Below, in pieces: positions 50,127-60,103 of a stretch of DNA of 64,000 bases (the first letter of the stretch is position 1; the number at the start of each line of letters is the position of its first letter). The DNA is from Myxococcales bacterium (GTDB lineage Bacteria > Myxococcota > Polyangia > Nannocystales > Nannocystaceae). A program made the translations under genes and the position numbers. The stretch covers positions 1 to 64,000 of the forward strand of contig JAEUJW010000007.1 in assembly GCA_016793465.1 (NCBI GenBank). The letters are read 5' to 3'. The notes beneath the pieces are model-generated. The model was not told the origin of the DNA and ran no database searches. It saw nothing but the letters and a program-made list of their open reading frames with translations.

Positions 50127-51314
50127 GTGCGCTTCGGCTGGATCCGCCTGCACTTCCTGCTCGTGTACGCCGTCGCCGGCGCGTACATGCCGTACCTGCC
50201 GGTCTACCTCGGCACCGACCTCGGCCTGCCCGACGCCCAGATCGGCTGGGTCTCCGGCGTCTACGGCCTGTCGGTGCTCGTCGCCCCGCTGCTCTTCACC
50301 TCGCTCGCCGACCGCAGCCTGTCCGGCCGCACCGTCGTCGTCCTCTGCTCGCTGCTCGCCTGCCTCGCCCTCCTCGGCCTCGGCCTCGCCGACAGCTTCC
50401 TCGCCGTCCTCCCGCTCTCGTTCACCTTCAGCCTGTTCTACACCCCGCAGTTCGCCCTCCTCGACGGCCTCGCCTTCTCGGCCATCGCCGCCGCGCCGGA
50501 GCGCGCGCCGCCCTACGAGCGCATCCGCGTGTGGGGCAGCCTCGGCTTCATGCTCCCGGCGTTCGCCCTGTTCTTCGTGTTCCACGCGACCTCCACCGCC
50601 GGGCACGCCGCCATCCTCGCCGCGGCGATCTCCGCCGGCCTCGCCGCGCTCGCCGGCCTCCGCCTGCCCAACTTCCCGCCCGTCGCCCGCGACGCCGGCC
50701 TCTCCGCGTTCGCCGCCTGGCACGCGCTGCGCGGCGCGTCCACGCGCGTCCTGCTCGTCGCCATGGGCCTGCTGTTCGCCGCGATCAGCGTGTTCTACGC
50801 GTTCTACGGCCGCCTGCTCGTCGCCTCCGGCATCGACCCCGCGTGGGTCGGCCTCACCGTCAACCTCGGAGTGCTCGCCGAGCTCCCGCTCGTGTTCGCC
50901 GCCGGCGCGCTGCTGCGTCGCTTCTCGGTGCGCGCCCTCCTGCTGTTCGGCGCCGTCAGCCTCACGCTCCGCATGGCCCTGCTCGCCGTCGGCGACCCGC
51001 TCCTCATCGTCGCCTCGCAGGTCCTCCACGGCCCCGCCGTGCTCGCGCTCTACCTGCTGCCGCCGATGATCCTCAACCACAAGGCCGAGCCCGCCCTGCG
51101 CAACAGCGTCCAGGGTTTGTACGCCATGCTCTGCTTCGGCGTCGCCCGCCTGCTCGGTTCGGTCGCCGGCGGCTACGCGGCCGAGATCGAGCTCGGCTGG
51201 GCCTTCGCGCTGGCCGCCGGCTTCTGCCTGGTCGCCACCGCGTGCCTCGTGTTCGGCTTCCACGACCCCGACGTCGATATCGCGCTGCGCAAGAACGTCC
51301 CCGCGTCCCCGTAA
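50127..51314 (+). CDS. MFS transporter, sugar/nucleoside-symporter type
   Basis: The 395-residue protein has 12 hydrophobic segments. YLPVYLGTDLGLPDAQIGW, SLADRSLSGRTV (loop 2-3 region), RIRVWGSLGFMLPAFALF near 135 and QGLYAMLCFGVARLLGSVAGG near 330 are like the MFS_1_like / PPP-type and galactoside-symporter branch. Substrate unknown. Start is GTG at 50127. Confidence 0.82.
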   Translation: MRFGWIRLHFLLVYAVAGAYMPYLPVYLGTDLGLPDAQIGWVSGVYGLSVLVAPLLFTSLADRSLSGRTVVVLCSLLACLALLGLGLADSFLAVLPLSFTFSLFYTPQFALLDGLAFSAIAAAPERAPPYERIRVWGSLGFMLPAFALFFVFHATSTAGHAAILAAAISAGLAALAGLRLPNFPPVARDAGLSAFAAWHALRGASTRVLLVAMGLLFAAISVFYAFYGRLLVASGIDPAWVGLTVNLGVLAELPLVFAAGALLRRFSVRALLLFGAVSLTLRMALLAVGDPLLIVASQVLHGPAVLALYLLPPMILNHKAEPALRNSVQGLYAMLCFGVARLLGSVAGGYAAEIELGWAFALAAGFCLVATACLVFGFHDPDVDIALRKNVPASP

Positions 51315-51378
51315 CTTCGCCTGCGGGCCACGTCGCATTTTGCTTGAACCAGGCCCCCACGACTTGTGACCGTCAGGG

Positions 51379-53898
51379 GTGGTGACGCCGCTGGACGCAG
51401 TGAACGTCGTCCTCCTCGGAGCGGGCGCCGTGATCCTGGGCCGGACGGCCAAGGTGGCGCGATCGATCGCCCGTATGAAGCGGGTCAGCCCCGACATGCG
51501 GACGTGGCAGATCGTCAACCCGCTGACGTGGGCGCTGATCGGTGGGGCGGTGCTGGCGATCGCGGCGATCCTCCTCGGCCAGCTCGCCGTGTTCGCCACC
51601 ATCATATCGCTGGTCTGCCTGGCCGGTGCCTATCACATCAAGCTGATCGTCAACACCAGCCACAAGTCGCTCGGCGTGCTCGTCGAGACCAGCCTCAGCC
51701 AGCGCCAGGTCGGCGACGTGCTCGACTCGCTCGGCGACGCCGTCATGCTCGTCGACTCGCTCGGCGCGATCCGCATGGCCAACCGCAAGCTGTGCGAGCT
51801 CTCGAACTACCCGGCCAGCGCGCTCATCGGCAAGCCGATCGCCCAGGCCCTCGGCATCGAGCTCCCGCGCAGCAACATCCTCACCAGCACGACCTTCGAC
51901 CTCCCGTTCCTCGCCGAGCAGGAGCTGCGCCGCCGCGGCGGCGGCACCGTGGCCGTCTCGATCGGCCTCGTCGCCGCCCAGGGCAACGTCGTCTGCGTGA
52001 TCAAAGACATCCGCGAGGAGCGCCTACGCCAGCGCCAGCTCGACGACGCCGTGCAGATCGCCGAGCAGGTCCTGCACACCCACAACGACTTCATGACCCT
52101 GCTCGCGCTCGAGCTGAAGGACCCGCTGGCCTCGCTGCGCTCCGGCTGCCGCGCCGCGCTCGAGGCCCCCGCCGGCTCCGACCTGCGGCCGATGGTCCAG
52201 TCCGTCGCCGACCACCAGAGCGAGCTCGAGCGCGTCATCCTCGACCTCTTCGCCCTCGGCCGCACCGGCGGCAGCGCCGACGACGCGCGCATGCTCTACC
52301 CGTCCACGCTCGTGCGCGAGGTCGTCGAGGCGCTCGCCAGCAACGCCGCCCGCATGGGCACCGAGGTGCGCCACTGGGTCGACCCCGAGACGCCGACGCA
52401 GTTCTACGGGCGCGACATCCAGATCCGCCAGATCCTCGCGCTGCTCGGCAATTTCGCGCTCGGCCGCTCCGCCGGCGGCGAGGTCCGCATCGCCGTCGGC
52501 CCGGTGCCCGGCGACAACGACGCCAGCCAGCTGCTGTTCTCCGTCCGCGACACCGGCCCCGCGCTCAGCGACAGCGTGATGAACCTCGAGCTGACGCCCC
52601 GCACCGAGCGCTCCGCCGCCCAGTTCGACCTGGCGATCGCCCGCCTGCTCGTGCTCTCGCTCGGCGGCAAGATGACCGCCAGCAACACCGCCGGCCGCAC
52701 CGCCACGATCTACTTCACCGTGCCAGGCGTGCCCGCCACCGCCGTGCCGCAGCCCGACACGCGCCAGAGCTCGTCGCGCTTCCGCCGGGTCGAGCTCGAC
52801 GCCTCGCTGCGCCTCGCCAGGCTCGCCCTCCCCGAGTCCGAGACCACCAGCCCGGAGCACGGCGTCGTGCTCGTGGTCGACGCCAACGAGGCCACGCGCA
52901 ACCTGCTCGCCCACCAGATCCAGCGCGCCGGCTACACCGTCAAGACCGCCGGCACCGGCAAGGCCGCGCTCGACCTCGCCTGGCAGGAGAAGCTCGACGT
53001 CATACTCCTCGACGTCATGCTGCCCGACCGCGACGGCATCGCCGTGCTCGAGGCCCTGCAGAAGCAGGGCACGCTCGACCAGGTGTCCGTGCTCATGACC
53101 TCCGCCGTCGACGAGAAGACGTCGATCGCCGCGTGCATCGAGCGCGGCGCCGAGGACTTCCTCCCCAAGCCCATCCACCCCGCCATCCTCCGCGCCCGCC
53201 TCGGCACCTGCATCGAGAAGAAGCAGCTGCGCGACCGCACCAAGCAGCACCTCGAGCAGCTCGCCGCCGAGGGCCGCCGCTCCAACGAGCTGCTGCGCGT
53301 GCTGTTCCCCGACGCGATCGCCGACGAGCTCCAGGCCACCGGCACCATCGCCCCTCGCCGCCACGAGATGGTCGCCGTGATGTTCGCCGACCTCGTCGGC
53401 TTCACCGAGTACTGCGACCAGCACAGCCCCGAAGAGGTGCTCGTCATCCTCCAGGAGCTGTTCACCCGCTTCGAAGCGCTGGCCAGCGACTTCAACGTGC
53501 AGAAGATCAAGACGATCGGCGACTCCTTCATGGGCGCCGCCGGGCTGTTCGTGCCGGATCCGCGGCCCGCGCTGCGCTGCGTGGCCTACGGCGAGGCCAT
53601 GTTGGCCGCCGTGCGCGAGACCACCACGCGCTGGGCCCTGCGCATCGGCATCCACGTCGGTCCGGTCGTCGGCGGCGTGGTCGGCAACCAGCGCTACCTC
53701 TACGACATCTGGGGCGACACCGTGAACACCGCCCAGCGCATCGAGCACGGCGGCAAGACCGGAACGATCTGCGTCAGCGCCGCTGCCCGCGCGCAGATCG
53801 AGCCCAACTACCGCACCCGCAGCCTCGGCGTCACCGGCCTGAAGGGCAAGGGCGGCCTCGAGCTGTTCGAGGTCATGCGGCCCGACGCCGACGAGTGA
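51379..53898 (+). CDS. Membrane pseudo-histidine kinase-receiver-class III nucleotidyl cyclase fusion
   Basis: The 839-residue protein has N-terminal membrane segments (about 4-22 and 48-85), a PAS-like domain (105-215), a dimerisation/ATPase pair, a receiver (515-630; VVDANEATR, DVILLDVMLPDRDG, LPKPIHP) and a class III cyclase (670-835) with FADLVGF (metal aspartate), KIKTIGDSFM and YDIWGDTVNTAQRIE. The phosphoacceptor histidine is missing: the place reads LALELKDPL where active kinases have HEL.TPL. The ATPase N and DTG motifs survive. The cyclase retains its metal, lysine and transition-state residues, so output is probably cAMP (or cGMP). Start GTG 51379 or 51382. Confidence 0.85.
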   Translation: MVTPLDAVNVVLLGAGAVILGRTAKVARSIARMKRVSPDMRTWQIVNPLTWALIGGAVLAIAAILLGQLAVFATIISLVCLAGAYHIKLIVNTSHKSLGVLVETSLSQRQVGDVLDSLGDAVMLVDSLGAIRMANRKLCELSNYPASALIGKPIAQALGIELPRSNILTSTTFDLPFLAEQELRRRGGGTVAVSIGLVAAQGNVVCVIKDIREERLRQRQLDDAVQIAEQVLHTHNDFMTLLALELKDPLASLRSGCRAALEAPAGSDLRPMVQSVADHQSELERVILDLFALGRTGGSADDARMLYPSTLVREVVEALASNAARMGTEVRHWVDPETPTQFYGRDIQIRQILALLGNFALGRSAGGEVRIAVGPVPGDNDASQLLFSVRDTGPALSDSVMNLELTPRTERSAAQFDLAIARLLVLSLGGKMTASNTAGRTATIYFTVPGVPATAVPQPDTRQSSSRFRRVELDASLRLARLALPESETTSPEHGVVLVVDANEATRNLLAHQIQRAGYTVKTAGTGKAALDLAWQEKLDVILLDVMLPDRDGIAVLEALQKQGTLDQVSVLMTSAVDEKTSIAACIERGAEDFLPKPIHPAILRARLGTCIEKKQLRDRTKQHLEQLAAEGRRSNELLRVLFPDAIADELQATGTIAPRRHEMVAVMFADLVGFTEYCDQHSPEEVLVILQELFTRFEALASDFNVQKIKTIGDSFMGAAGLFVPDPRPALRCVAYGEAMLAAVRETTTRWALRIGIHVGPVVGGVVGNQRYLYDIWGDTVNTAQRIEHGGKTGTICVSAAARAQIEPNYRTRSLGVTGLKGKGGLELFEVMRPDADE

Positions 53899-53904
53899 GC
53901 ACGA

Positions 53905-54110
53905 CCACCGCTGCTGGTCGTCCACCCGTTCGGTCACCGCTCGCCCGCGGTCGACTCGCCCCGCGAGCGAGCGCCGCCGCTGGCCGTCCCGCCGCTCGGT
54001 CACCGCTCGCTCGCGGTCGACTCGCCCCCCGGACGAGAGGCGACCGTGCGCCGCTGCAGTCGTCCCCACCGTTCGCCCGCCCGCGGTCGACTCGCCTCGC
54101 GCTCCCGGAC
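53905..54110. repeat. Three imperfect ~70-bp tandem repeats between cyclase and Hsp70 genes
   Basis: GCGGTCGACTCGCC recurs at 53947, 54013 and 54083 (spacings 66 and 70), each preceded by TCGGTCACCGCTCGC-like or GTTCGCCCGC sequence and by CGCTG..GTC.TCC. The 259-bp gap 53899-54157 contains no convincing gene. The convergent cyclase and Hsp70 genes end at its two sides. Function unknown. Confidence 0.75.
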
Positions 54111-54157
54111 CGACGAACGCTTCAACGTCGCCGACGCGAGCAGCCCCTGCGCCGGCT

Positions 54158-56035
54158 CTACTCGTCCTCGGCCAGCTCCTCGCCCTCGTCGCCGAGCTCG
54201 GTCGTCGCCGGCGCCGCGATCACCGGCTGCATGCGCTGCGGCGGGGCCGGCGGGGCCGCGATGGCCGCCAGCTCGCCGGGCAGCGAGCGCAGCAGGGCCG
54301 CGAACGCGGCGATCGCCGCCGTCACCTTCTCGTCGTCGTTGCTCGTCAACGCGGTGGCCGCCTCGCGGGCGCTGACAAGCACCGACTCGCGCAGCTCCGG
54401 ACCGATCGCCTTCGACTCGTTGGCCGTGCGCTCGGCCCGCTGGATCATCCCGTCGAGCCGCTGCCGCCGCTCCTCGATCTCCCGCGCCACCCGCGACTCC
54501 GCCTCGCGGGCCCGCGCCGCCTCGACCATGGTCGCGAGCGCCTGGTCGTCGATCCCGCCGCGCCCCTCGATCGTCAGCCGCGCCTCCTTGCCGCGCAGCA
54601 TCTCGCGGATGCTCAGCTCGAGCACCTGGTTGTGGTCCAGCGTGAACTTGACCTCGACCTCCGGCCGCCCCGACACCGTGAACGCGAGCAGCGCCGGCGG
54701 TTCTCCGCCGACCCGCTCGCCCTCGAGGATCCGGCACGTCGCGCTCGGCCGCCCGTCGCCCGGCGTCGTCACCGGCTCCGAGTGCTCCGCCGGCACCGCG
54801 GCCCGCCGCGCGAACAGCTGCGTCGGCTCGGCCCCGCCGACCTGCAGCCACAGCGGCCGCGAGAGCGCCTCGTGCACGCTGCGCTCCGGGTGCCGCGAGG
54901 CCACCAGCCCGGCGTACAGCGCCGCCCCGCGGGCCACCGCCTCGTCGACGTCGAGCATGCTGCTCGGCGCCTGCTTAAAAATTGTCTCGAGCCGCCCGTG
55001 CACCACCGGCATGCGCGTGCACCCGCCGACCAGCAGCACGTGCGCCAAGTCCTTGATGGAGCGCCCCGAGTCGTCGAGCGCGCGCTGGACCGCGGCGTCG
55101 CAGCGGTCCAGCAGATCCGCGACTTTCTTCTCGAACTTCGCCTGCGTCAGCCTGGTCTGCAGGTGCTTCGGCCCGGCCTCGTCGGCGGCCAGGTAGGGCA
55201 GGTGGATCTCCGCCTCCTTCGCGTCCGACAGGGCGACTCGCGTCTTCTCGGCCACGTCGCGCATGCGCGCGCGGACCACCGCGTCGGCGGAGCCGTCGAC
55301 CCCGGTCTGCTCGTGGAACTCGCTCAACAACCACTCGACCAGGCGCGCGTCGAGGTCGTCGCCGCCGACATCGACCCCGCGGTGCGCCAGCACCTCGAGG
55401 TTCTTCTCGCCGACCTCCACCACCGCCGCGTCGAACCCGCCCGCGCCGAAGTCGACGATCACCACCAGCTCGTCGCTGTGGATCGGCCGACCTGCCTGAT
55501 AGGCCAGGGCCGCCGCCGTCGTCGAGTGGACCAGCCGCTTGACCTCGAGCCCGCCGAGGCGGCACGCCGCCAGCGTCGCCCGCCGCCGCACATCGTTCAG
55601 CTGCCCGCGGATCGCCACCACGCCCGCGTGAATCGGCTCGCCGAGCTGCGACTCCGCCGCGTCGCGCGCCTCGAGGATCAGCGGCGCCAGCAGCTCGGCC
55701 GGCGACACGCCCTCCTCGCCGAGGCGCACGTGCACGTCCCCGTTGGCCGCGCGCAGCAGCCCGTACGGCCGCCACGCCTGCACGTCGAGCTCGTCGAAGC
55801 GGCGCCCGAGCAGGCGCGCGAGCCCGAGGAGCATCGACTGCGGCCGTGTCAGCGCCAGCCGGCGCACGCGGTCGCCGACGAGCGAGGCTCCGTCGGCGAA
55901 CCCGATCGCGGTCGGCAGCGCGTAGGTCTGCTTGCCCGTGCCGCGCGGGGCCAGCAGCGCGGCGGCCTTGCCGTGTTCGAACACTCCGACCGCGCAGCGT
56001 GCCGTCCCCAGATCGATCCCGATCGCCAGGCTCAT
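54158..56035 (-). CDS. Divergent Hsp70/DnaK paralogue
   Basis: The 625-residue protein has the actin-like ATPase fold: AIGIDLGTARCAVGVF (phosphate 1), ALPTAIGF, a phosphate-2 region VIVDFGAGGFDAAVVEV, and VLLVGGCTRMPVV (adenosine motif), then a substrate-domain-like region and a helical, charged C-terminus. It lacks the EEVD-like end and departs from DnaK at many positions, for example STTAAALAYQ where DnaK has EPTAAALAYG. It follows mutB by 53 bp on the same strand. A specialised chaperone is likely. Confidence 0.85.
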   Translation of the reverse strand: MSLAIGIDLGTARCAVGVFEHGKAAALLAPRGTGKQTYALPTAIGFADGASLVGDRVRRLALTRPQSMLLGLARLLGRRFDELDVQAWRPYGLLRAANGDVHVRLGEEGVSPAELLAPLILEARDAAESQLGEPIHAGVVAIRGQLNDVRRRATLAACRLGGLEVKRLVHSTTAAALAYQAGRPIHSDELVVIVDFGAGGFDAAVVEVGEKNLEVLAHRGVDVGGDDLDARLVEWLLSEFHEQTGVDGSADAVVRARMRDVAEKTRVALSDAKEAEIHLPYLAADEAGPKHLQTRLTQAKFEKKVADLLDRCDAAVQRALDDSGRSIKDLAHVLLVGGCTRMPVVHGRLETIFKQAPSSMLDVDEAVARGAALYAGLVASRHPERSVHEALSRPLWLQVGGAEPTQLFARRAAVPAEHSEPVTTPGDGRPSATCRILEGERVGGEPPALLAFTVSGRPEVEVKFTLDHNQVLELSIREMLRGKEARLTIEGRGGIDDQALATMVEAARAREAESRVAREIEERRQRLDGMIQRAERTANESKAIGPELRESVLVSAREAATALTSNDDEKVTAAIAAFAALLRSLPGELAAIAAPPAPPQRMQPVIAAPATTELGDEGEELAEDE

Positions 56036-56088
56036 GATCGCGGGAGACTACGCGAACACGGATCGCTGTCAACCCGCGCTCACGCCGC

Positions 56089-58257
56089 TCACGCCGCGGA
56101 CGTCGCGTCCAGCGTCAGCCCGAGCTGCTGCGCCAGCGCCCGCACGACCTGCTCCGCCGCGGTCGTCAGCACCGTGCCCGGTCCGAACACCGCGGCCACG
56201 CCCATGTCGAGCAGCGCCTGATGATCTCGCGGCGGGATGACGCCTCCGACCACCACCATGATGTCACCGCGACCGAGCCGCGCCAGCTCGGCCCGCAGCT
56301 GCGGCACCAGCGTCAGGTGACCCGCCGCCAGCGACGACACGCCGACCACGTGCACGTCGTTCTCGATGGCCTGCAGCGCCGTCTCCTCCGGCGTCTGGAA
56401 CAGCGGCCCGATGTCGACATCGAAGCCCATGTCCGCGAACGCCGTGGCGATCACCTTGGCCCCGCGGTCGTGCCCGTCCTGGCCCATCTTCGCCACCAGC
56501 AGCCGCGGGCGCCGGCCCTCGGCCGCCGCGAACGCGCTCGCCAGCCGCTGCACCGCCTCGATCGTCGCCGCGTCCTGCACCGCCGCACTGTACACGCCGG
56601 TGACCGCCTGCGTCACCGCGTGGTGCCTGCCCCACACCTTCTCGAGCGCGAGGCTCACCTCGCCGACGGTCGCCCGCGCCCGCACCGCGTCGACCGCCAG
56701 CGCCAGCAAGTTGCCCGTCCCACTCTCCGCGCAGCGCGTCAGCGCCGACAGCTTCTCCTCGACGACCTTCGCGTCCCGCTCGCGCCGCAGCTGCTCGAGG
56801 CGCGCGACCTGAGCCGCCCGCACCGCCGAGTTGTCGATCTGCAGCACCTCGAGCGGCGCCTCGCGCTCGAGCTTGTAGCGGTTGACCCCGACCACCGTCT
56901 GCGCCCCGCTGTCGATGCGCCCCTGGGTGCGCGCCGCGGCCTCCTCGATGCGCAGCTTGGGCAGCCCGCGCTCGATCGCCCGGGCCATGCCGCCGAGCTG
57001 CTCGACCTCCTGCATCAGCGACCATGCCTTCTCGGCGAGGTCCCACGTCAGCCGCTCGACATAAAAGCTCCCGCCCCACGGGTCCACCACGCGCGTAACG
57101 CCCGTCTCCTCTTGTAAATAAATCTGCGTGTTGCGAGCCACCCGCGCCGAGAAGTCGGTCGGCAGCGCCAGCGCCTCGTCGAAGGCGTTGGTGTGCAGCG
57201 ACTGCGTGCCGCCGAGCGCCGCCGCCAGCGCCTCCACGCAGGTCCTCGCCACGTTATTGAAGGGGTCCTGGGCCGCCAGGCTCCACCCCGACGTCTGGCA
57301 GTGGGTCCGCAGCGCCAGCGACTTCGGGTTCTTGGCCCCGAACTGCGAGACCACCCGCGCCCACAGGTGACGCGCCGCCCGCAGCTTGGCCACCTCCATG
57401 AAATAATTCATGCCGACGCCCCAGAAGAACGACAGCCGCGGCGCGAACGCGTCGACGTCGAGCCCCGCGTCGACGCCGGTGCGCAGGTACTCGAGCCCGT
57501 CCGCCAGCGTGTACGCCAGCTCGAGGTCCGCCGTCGCGCCCGCCTCCTGCATGTGGTAGCCGGAGATGCTGATGCTGTTGAAGCGCGGCATGTTCGCCGC
57601 CGTGTACGCGAAGATGTCCGCGACGATCCGCATCGACGGCGCCGGCGGATAGATGTACGTGTTGCGGACCATGAACTCTTTTAAGATGTCGTTCTGGATG
57701 GTCCCGCTGAGCTGCTCCGGCTTTACGCCCTGCTCCTCGCCCGCGACGATGTAGAGCGCGAGCACCGGCAGCACCGCCCCGTTCATCGTCATCGACACGC
57801 TCATCTGGTCGAGCGGGATGCCGTCGAACAGCACGCGCATGTCGAGGATCGAGTCGATCGCCACGCCCGCCATGCCGACGTCGCCGACCACGCGCGGGTG
57901 GTCCGAGTCGTAGCCGCGGTGGGTCGCCAGGTCGAACGCGATCGACAGCCCCTTCTGCCCCGCCGCGAGGTTGCGGCGATAGAACGCGTTGGACGCCTCC
58001 GCCGTCGAGAACCCGGCGTACTGGCGGATCGTCCATGGCCGCTGGGTGAACATCGTCGCGTAGGGCCCGCGCGTGTACGGCGGCAGCCCCGGCGTGCTGC
58101 GCATGAACTCGGGGTCGACCCCGGACAGCGCCTCGGCCGTGTACGCCGGCAGCAGGTCGAGCCCCTCCGGAGTCGGCATCACCTGTCTCTCGAGGCAGCT
58201 CGCCGCGGCGAGCGGTCCGTCGTATCCGATCTCCGCGAAGTCGGGGATCCGTGTCAT
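56089..58257 (-). CDS. mutB: Methylmalonyl-CoA mutase, large (B12-binding) subunit
   Basis: The mutase interconverts methylmalonyl-CoA and succinyl-CoA using adenosylcobalamin. The 722-residue protein has the barrel domain ([20 protein letters not shown] near 75, [20 protein letters not shown] segment, [19 protein letters not shown]) and a C-terminal cobalamin domain with the lower-ligand motif [12 protein letters not shown] near 600. The ATG at 58257 overlaps the mutA stop (ATGA). Length is standard. No meaB or epimerase is adjacent. Confidence 0.95.
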   Translation of the reverse strand: MTRIPDFAEIGYDGPLAAASCLERQVMPTPEGLDLLPAYTAEALSGVDPEFMRSTPGLPPYTRGPYATMFTQRPWTIRQYAGFSTAEASNAFYRRNLAAGQKGLSIAFDLATHRGYDSDHPRVVGDVGMAGVAIDSILDMRVLFDGIPLDQMSVSMTMNGAVLPVLALYIVAGEEQGVKPEQLSGTIQNDILKEFMVRNTYIYPPAPSMRIVADIFAYTAANMPRFNSISISGYHMQEAGATADLELAYTLADGLEYLRTGVDAGLDVDAFAPRLSFFWGVGMNYFMEVAKLRAARHLWARVVSQFGAKNPKSLALRTHCQTSGWSLAAQDPFNNVARTCVEALAAALGGTQSLHTNAFDEALALPTDFSARVARNTQIYLQEETGVTRVVDPWGGSFYVERLTWDLAEKAWSLMQEVEQLGGMARAIERGLPKLRIEEAAARTQGRIDSGAQTVVGVNRYKLEREAPLEVLQIDNSAVRAAQVARLEQLRRERDAKVVEEKLSALTRCAESGTGNLLALAVDAVRARATVGEVSLALEKVWGRHHAVTQAVTGVYSAAVQDAATIEAVQRLASAFAAAEGRRPRLLVAKMGQDGHDRGAKVIATAFADMGFDVDIGPLFQTPEETALQAIENDVHVVGVSSLAAGHLTLVPQLRAELARLGRGDIMVVVGGVIPPRDHQALLDMGVAAVFGPGTVLTTAAEQVVRALAQQLGLTLDATSAA

Positions 58258-60047
58258 GCCCGCACCTCCAGTCGCGCCTGCAGGTCGGTCAGCAGCGCCA
58301 CCGCGTCGCCGCCGAGCTGCACGAACAGGTCCACCCCCGCGGCCGCCAGCGCCGCCGCGGAGTCCTTCGGCCGCCCCGCCAGCAGCACCACCCGCGCCCC
58401 GGCCGCGCGCAGCAACGGCGCCAGCGCCGGCACCACCGTCGGGTACAGCGGGTCCGCCGAGCAGATCACCGCCGCCCGCGCGCCGGTCGCCGCGAACTGC
58501 CGCGCCGCCTCTTCGATGTGCTCCGAGCCCTCGGTCTCGTGCACCGCCAGCCCCGCGACCCCGAAGTACGCGCGACAGAACTCGACCCGCCCGCGCCACT
58601 GCGCCGGCGGCCCGACCGCGACCAGCGTCACCGCCTCCGGCGCGCCGTGCTTCGCCGCGTGGGCGTCGCCCGCGGCGCGCAGGGCCTCGAACGGCGCGGC
58701 CAGGCGCGCGCGCACCAGCGGCGTCACCTGCTCTCCGCCGGTCGCGGGCGTCGTCGCCTCGGCGGGCGTCGCCCCGGTCACCGGCTCGGCCGGCGCCGCG
58801 AAGCGACTGACCCCGACGATCGGCACGCGCACGCTCGCCACCGCCTGCGTCTGGGCCTGCGCGGCCGCCTCGACCGACCGCTGGATCTCCCCCGAGCGCA
58901 GCCCCGCGAGCACGCCGCCCGCGGCCTCGATCGCCTGGAACCTCGTCCACGCCGCGCGCGCCAGCCGATCGGTCAGCGCCTCGACGTAGCCCGAACCACC
59001 CGCCGGGTCGGTCACGTGCGCCAGCCGCGACTCCTCCGCCAATATTAAGCCGGTGTTGATCGCCATGCGCCGCCCGAGCTCGGCCGGCTCGCCGATCGCC
59101 GCGTCCATCGGCGTGGTCGCGATCGTGTCGGCCCCGCCGACCGCCGCCGCGAACGTCTCCCCGGTCCCGCGCAGCAGCCCCGTCCACGGGTTAATAATTG
59201 TGCGCTCACGCCATGACCCGCGCGCGTGCAGGCGCATCGTCGCGCCGTCCACGCCGCAGGCCGCGGCCACCCGCGCCCAGCACAGCCGCGCCGCTCGCAG
59301 CTTGGCGATCTCGAGGAACAGGTCGCGCCCGACCGCCATAGCGAACACCAGCTGCCCGCACGCCGCCGCGGTCGTCAGTCCGCCCGCCGTCAGCGCCCGC
59401 AGGTAGGCCACCCCCGTCGCCAGCAGCGCCGCGAGCTGGTCCGTCGCCGTCGCGCCGGCCTCGTGGTAGGCCCCGACGTCGACCAGCGCCGTGCGCAGCC
59501 CGGTCCCTTGCAGCGCGCCTGCGACTTCGGACATGTCCGTGAGGGCCTGTTCGATCGGCCAGGCGATGCTCCCATCGGTGGCCAGCGCGGCCAGCGGGTC
59601 GCAGCCGATCGCCCCGTGCAGCGCGGCCCGCGGGACCTCGCGCGCCGACGCCGTCGCCAGCAGCGACGAGGCCGCGGCCCGACCCTCGGCCCCGGCCGCG
59701 ATCACCACCGGCGTGAGCATCAGGTCGACGCCCTCGAGCCGCTCGCTCACCCGCTCGTGCCCGCGGAGCCACACCGCTCCGGCCCCCCGCCGCAGGTCCG
59801 CGGCGATCGTCGCGCCGGCGGCCGCGGGCGCGTACTCCGGGCAGATTACAAACCCCGCCCGCGCCAGCAGCAGCTCGCGGCCCGGCAGCGCCGTCGGGTC
59901 GCCCGGGAACAGCGGTTCGACGGCCAGCCCCTCCGCGGTGCGCGAAATGAGCCGCTCGAGCGGCGCGCCCTTCAATTCACGCGAGGCCAGCTCACGCCAC
60001 CTCGCCAGCCACGCCTCGTTCGTGTCGGTCGTCGCCTCGGTCGTCAC
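58254..60047 (-). CDS. mutA: Methylmalonyl-CoA mutase, small subunit
   Basis: The 597-residue protein is homologous to the large subunit but lacks its cofactor-binding residues: the cobalamin-domain DxHxxG is absent, as expected for MutA. Visible blocks are [53 protein letters not shown] and [17 protein letters not shown]. The GTG at 60047 gives the start [21 protein letters not shown]. It is translationally coupled to mutB. Confidence 0.92.
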   Translation of the reverse strand: MTTEATTDTNEAWLARWRELASRELKGAPLERLISRTAEGLAVEPLFPGDPTALPGRELLLARAGFVICPEYAPAAAGATIAADLRRGAGAVWLRGHERVSERLEGVDLMLTPVVIAAGAEGRAAASSLLATASAREVPRAALHGAIGCDPLAALATDGSIAWPIEQALTDMSEVAGALQGTGLRTALVDVGAYHEAGATATDQLAALLATGVAYLRALTAGGLTTAAACGQLVFAMAVGRDLFLEIAKLRAARLCWARVAAACGVDGATMRLHARGSWRERTIINPWTGLLRGTGETFAAAVGGADTIATTPMDAAIGEPAELGRRMAINTGLILAEESRLAHVTDPAGGSGYVEALTDRLARAAWTRFQAIEAAGGVLAGLRSGEIQRSVEAAAQAQTQAVASVRVPIVGVSRFAAPAEPVTGATPAEATTPATGGEQVTPLVRARLAAPFEALRAAGDAHAAKHGAPEAVTLVAVGPPAQWRGRVEFCRAYFGVAGLAVHETEGSEHIEEAARQFAATGARAAVICSADPLYPTVVPALAPLLRAAGARVVLLAGRPKDSAAALAAAGVDLFVQLGGDAVALLTDLQARLEVRA

Positions 60048-60083
60048 GGCGGCGCGATGATACGCCCCGCCCCGCGAAGCAGC

Positions 60084-60089
60084 TATAGT
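60084..60089 (+). promoter_or_regulatory. -10-like TATAGT before the pentapeptide gene
   Basis: TATAGT stands 14 bp before the ATG at 60104, implying a very short or absent 5' leader. No good -35 is seen 17 bp upstream. Confidence 0.3.
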
Positions 60090-60103
60090 GCGGCCGCCCG
60101 GAC

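Noticed and set aside
56089..59187. Longer mutB starting near 59187
   Set aside because: The extension is an out-of-frame reading of mutA; the conserved mutase N-terminus starts at 58257.
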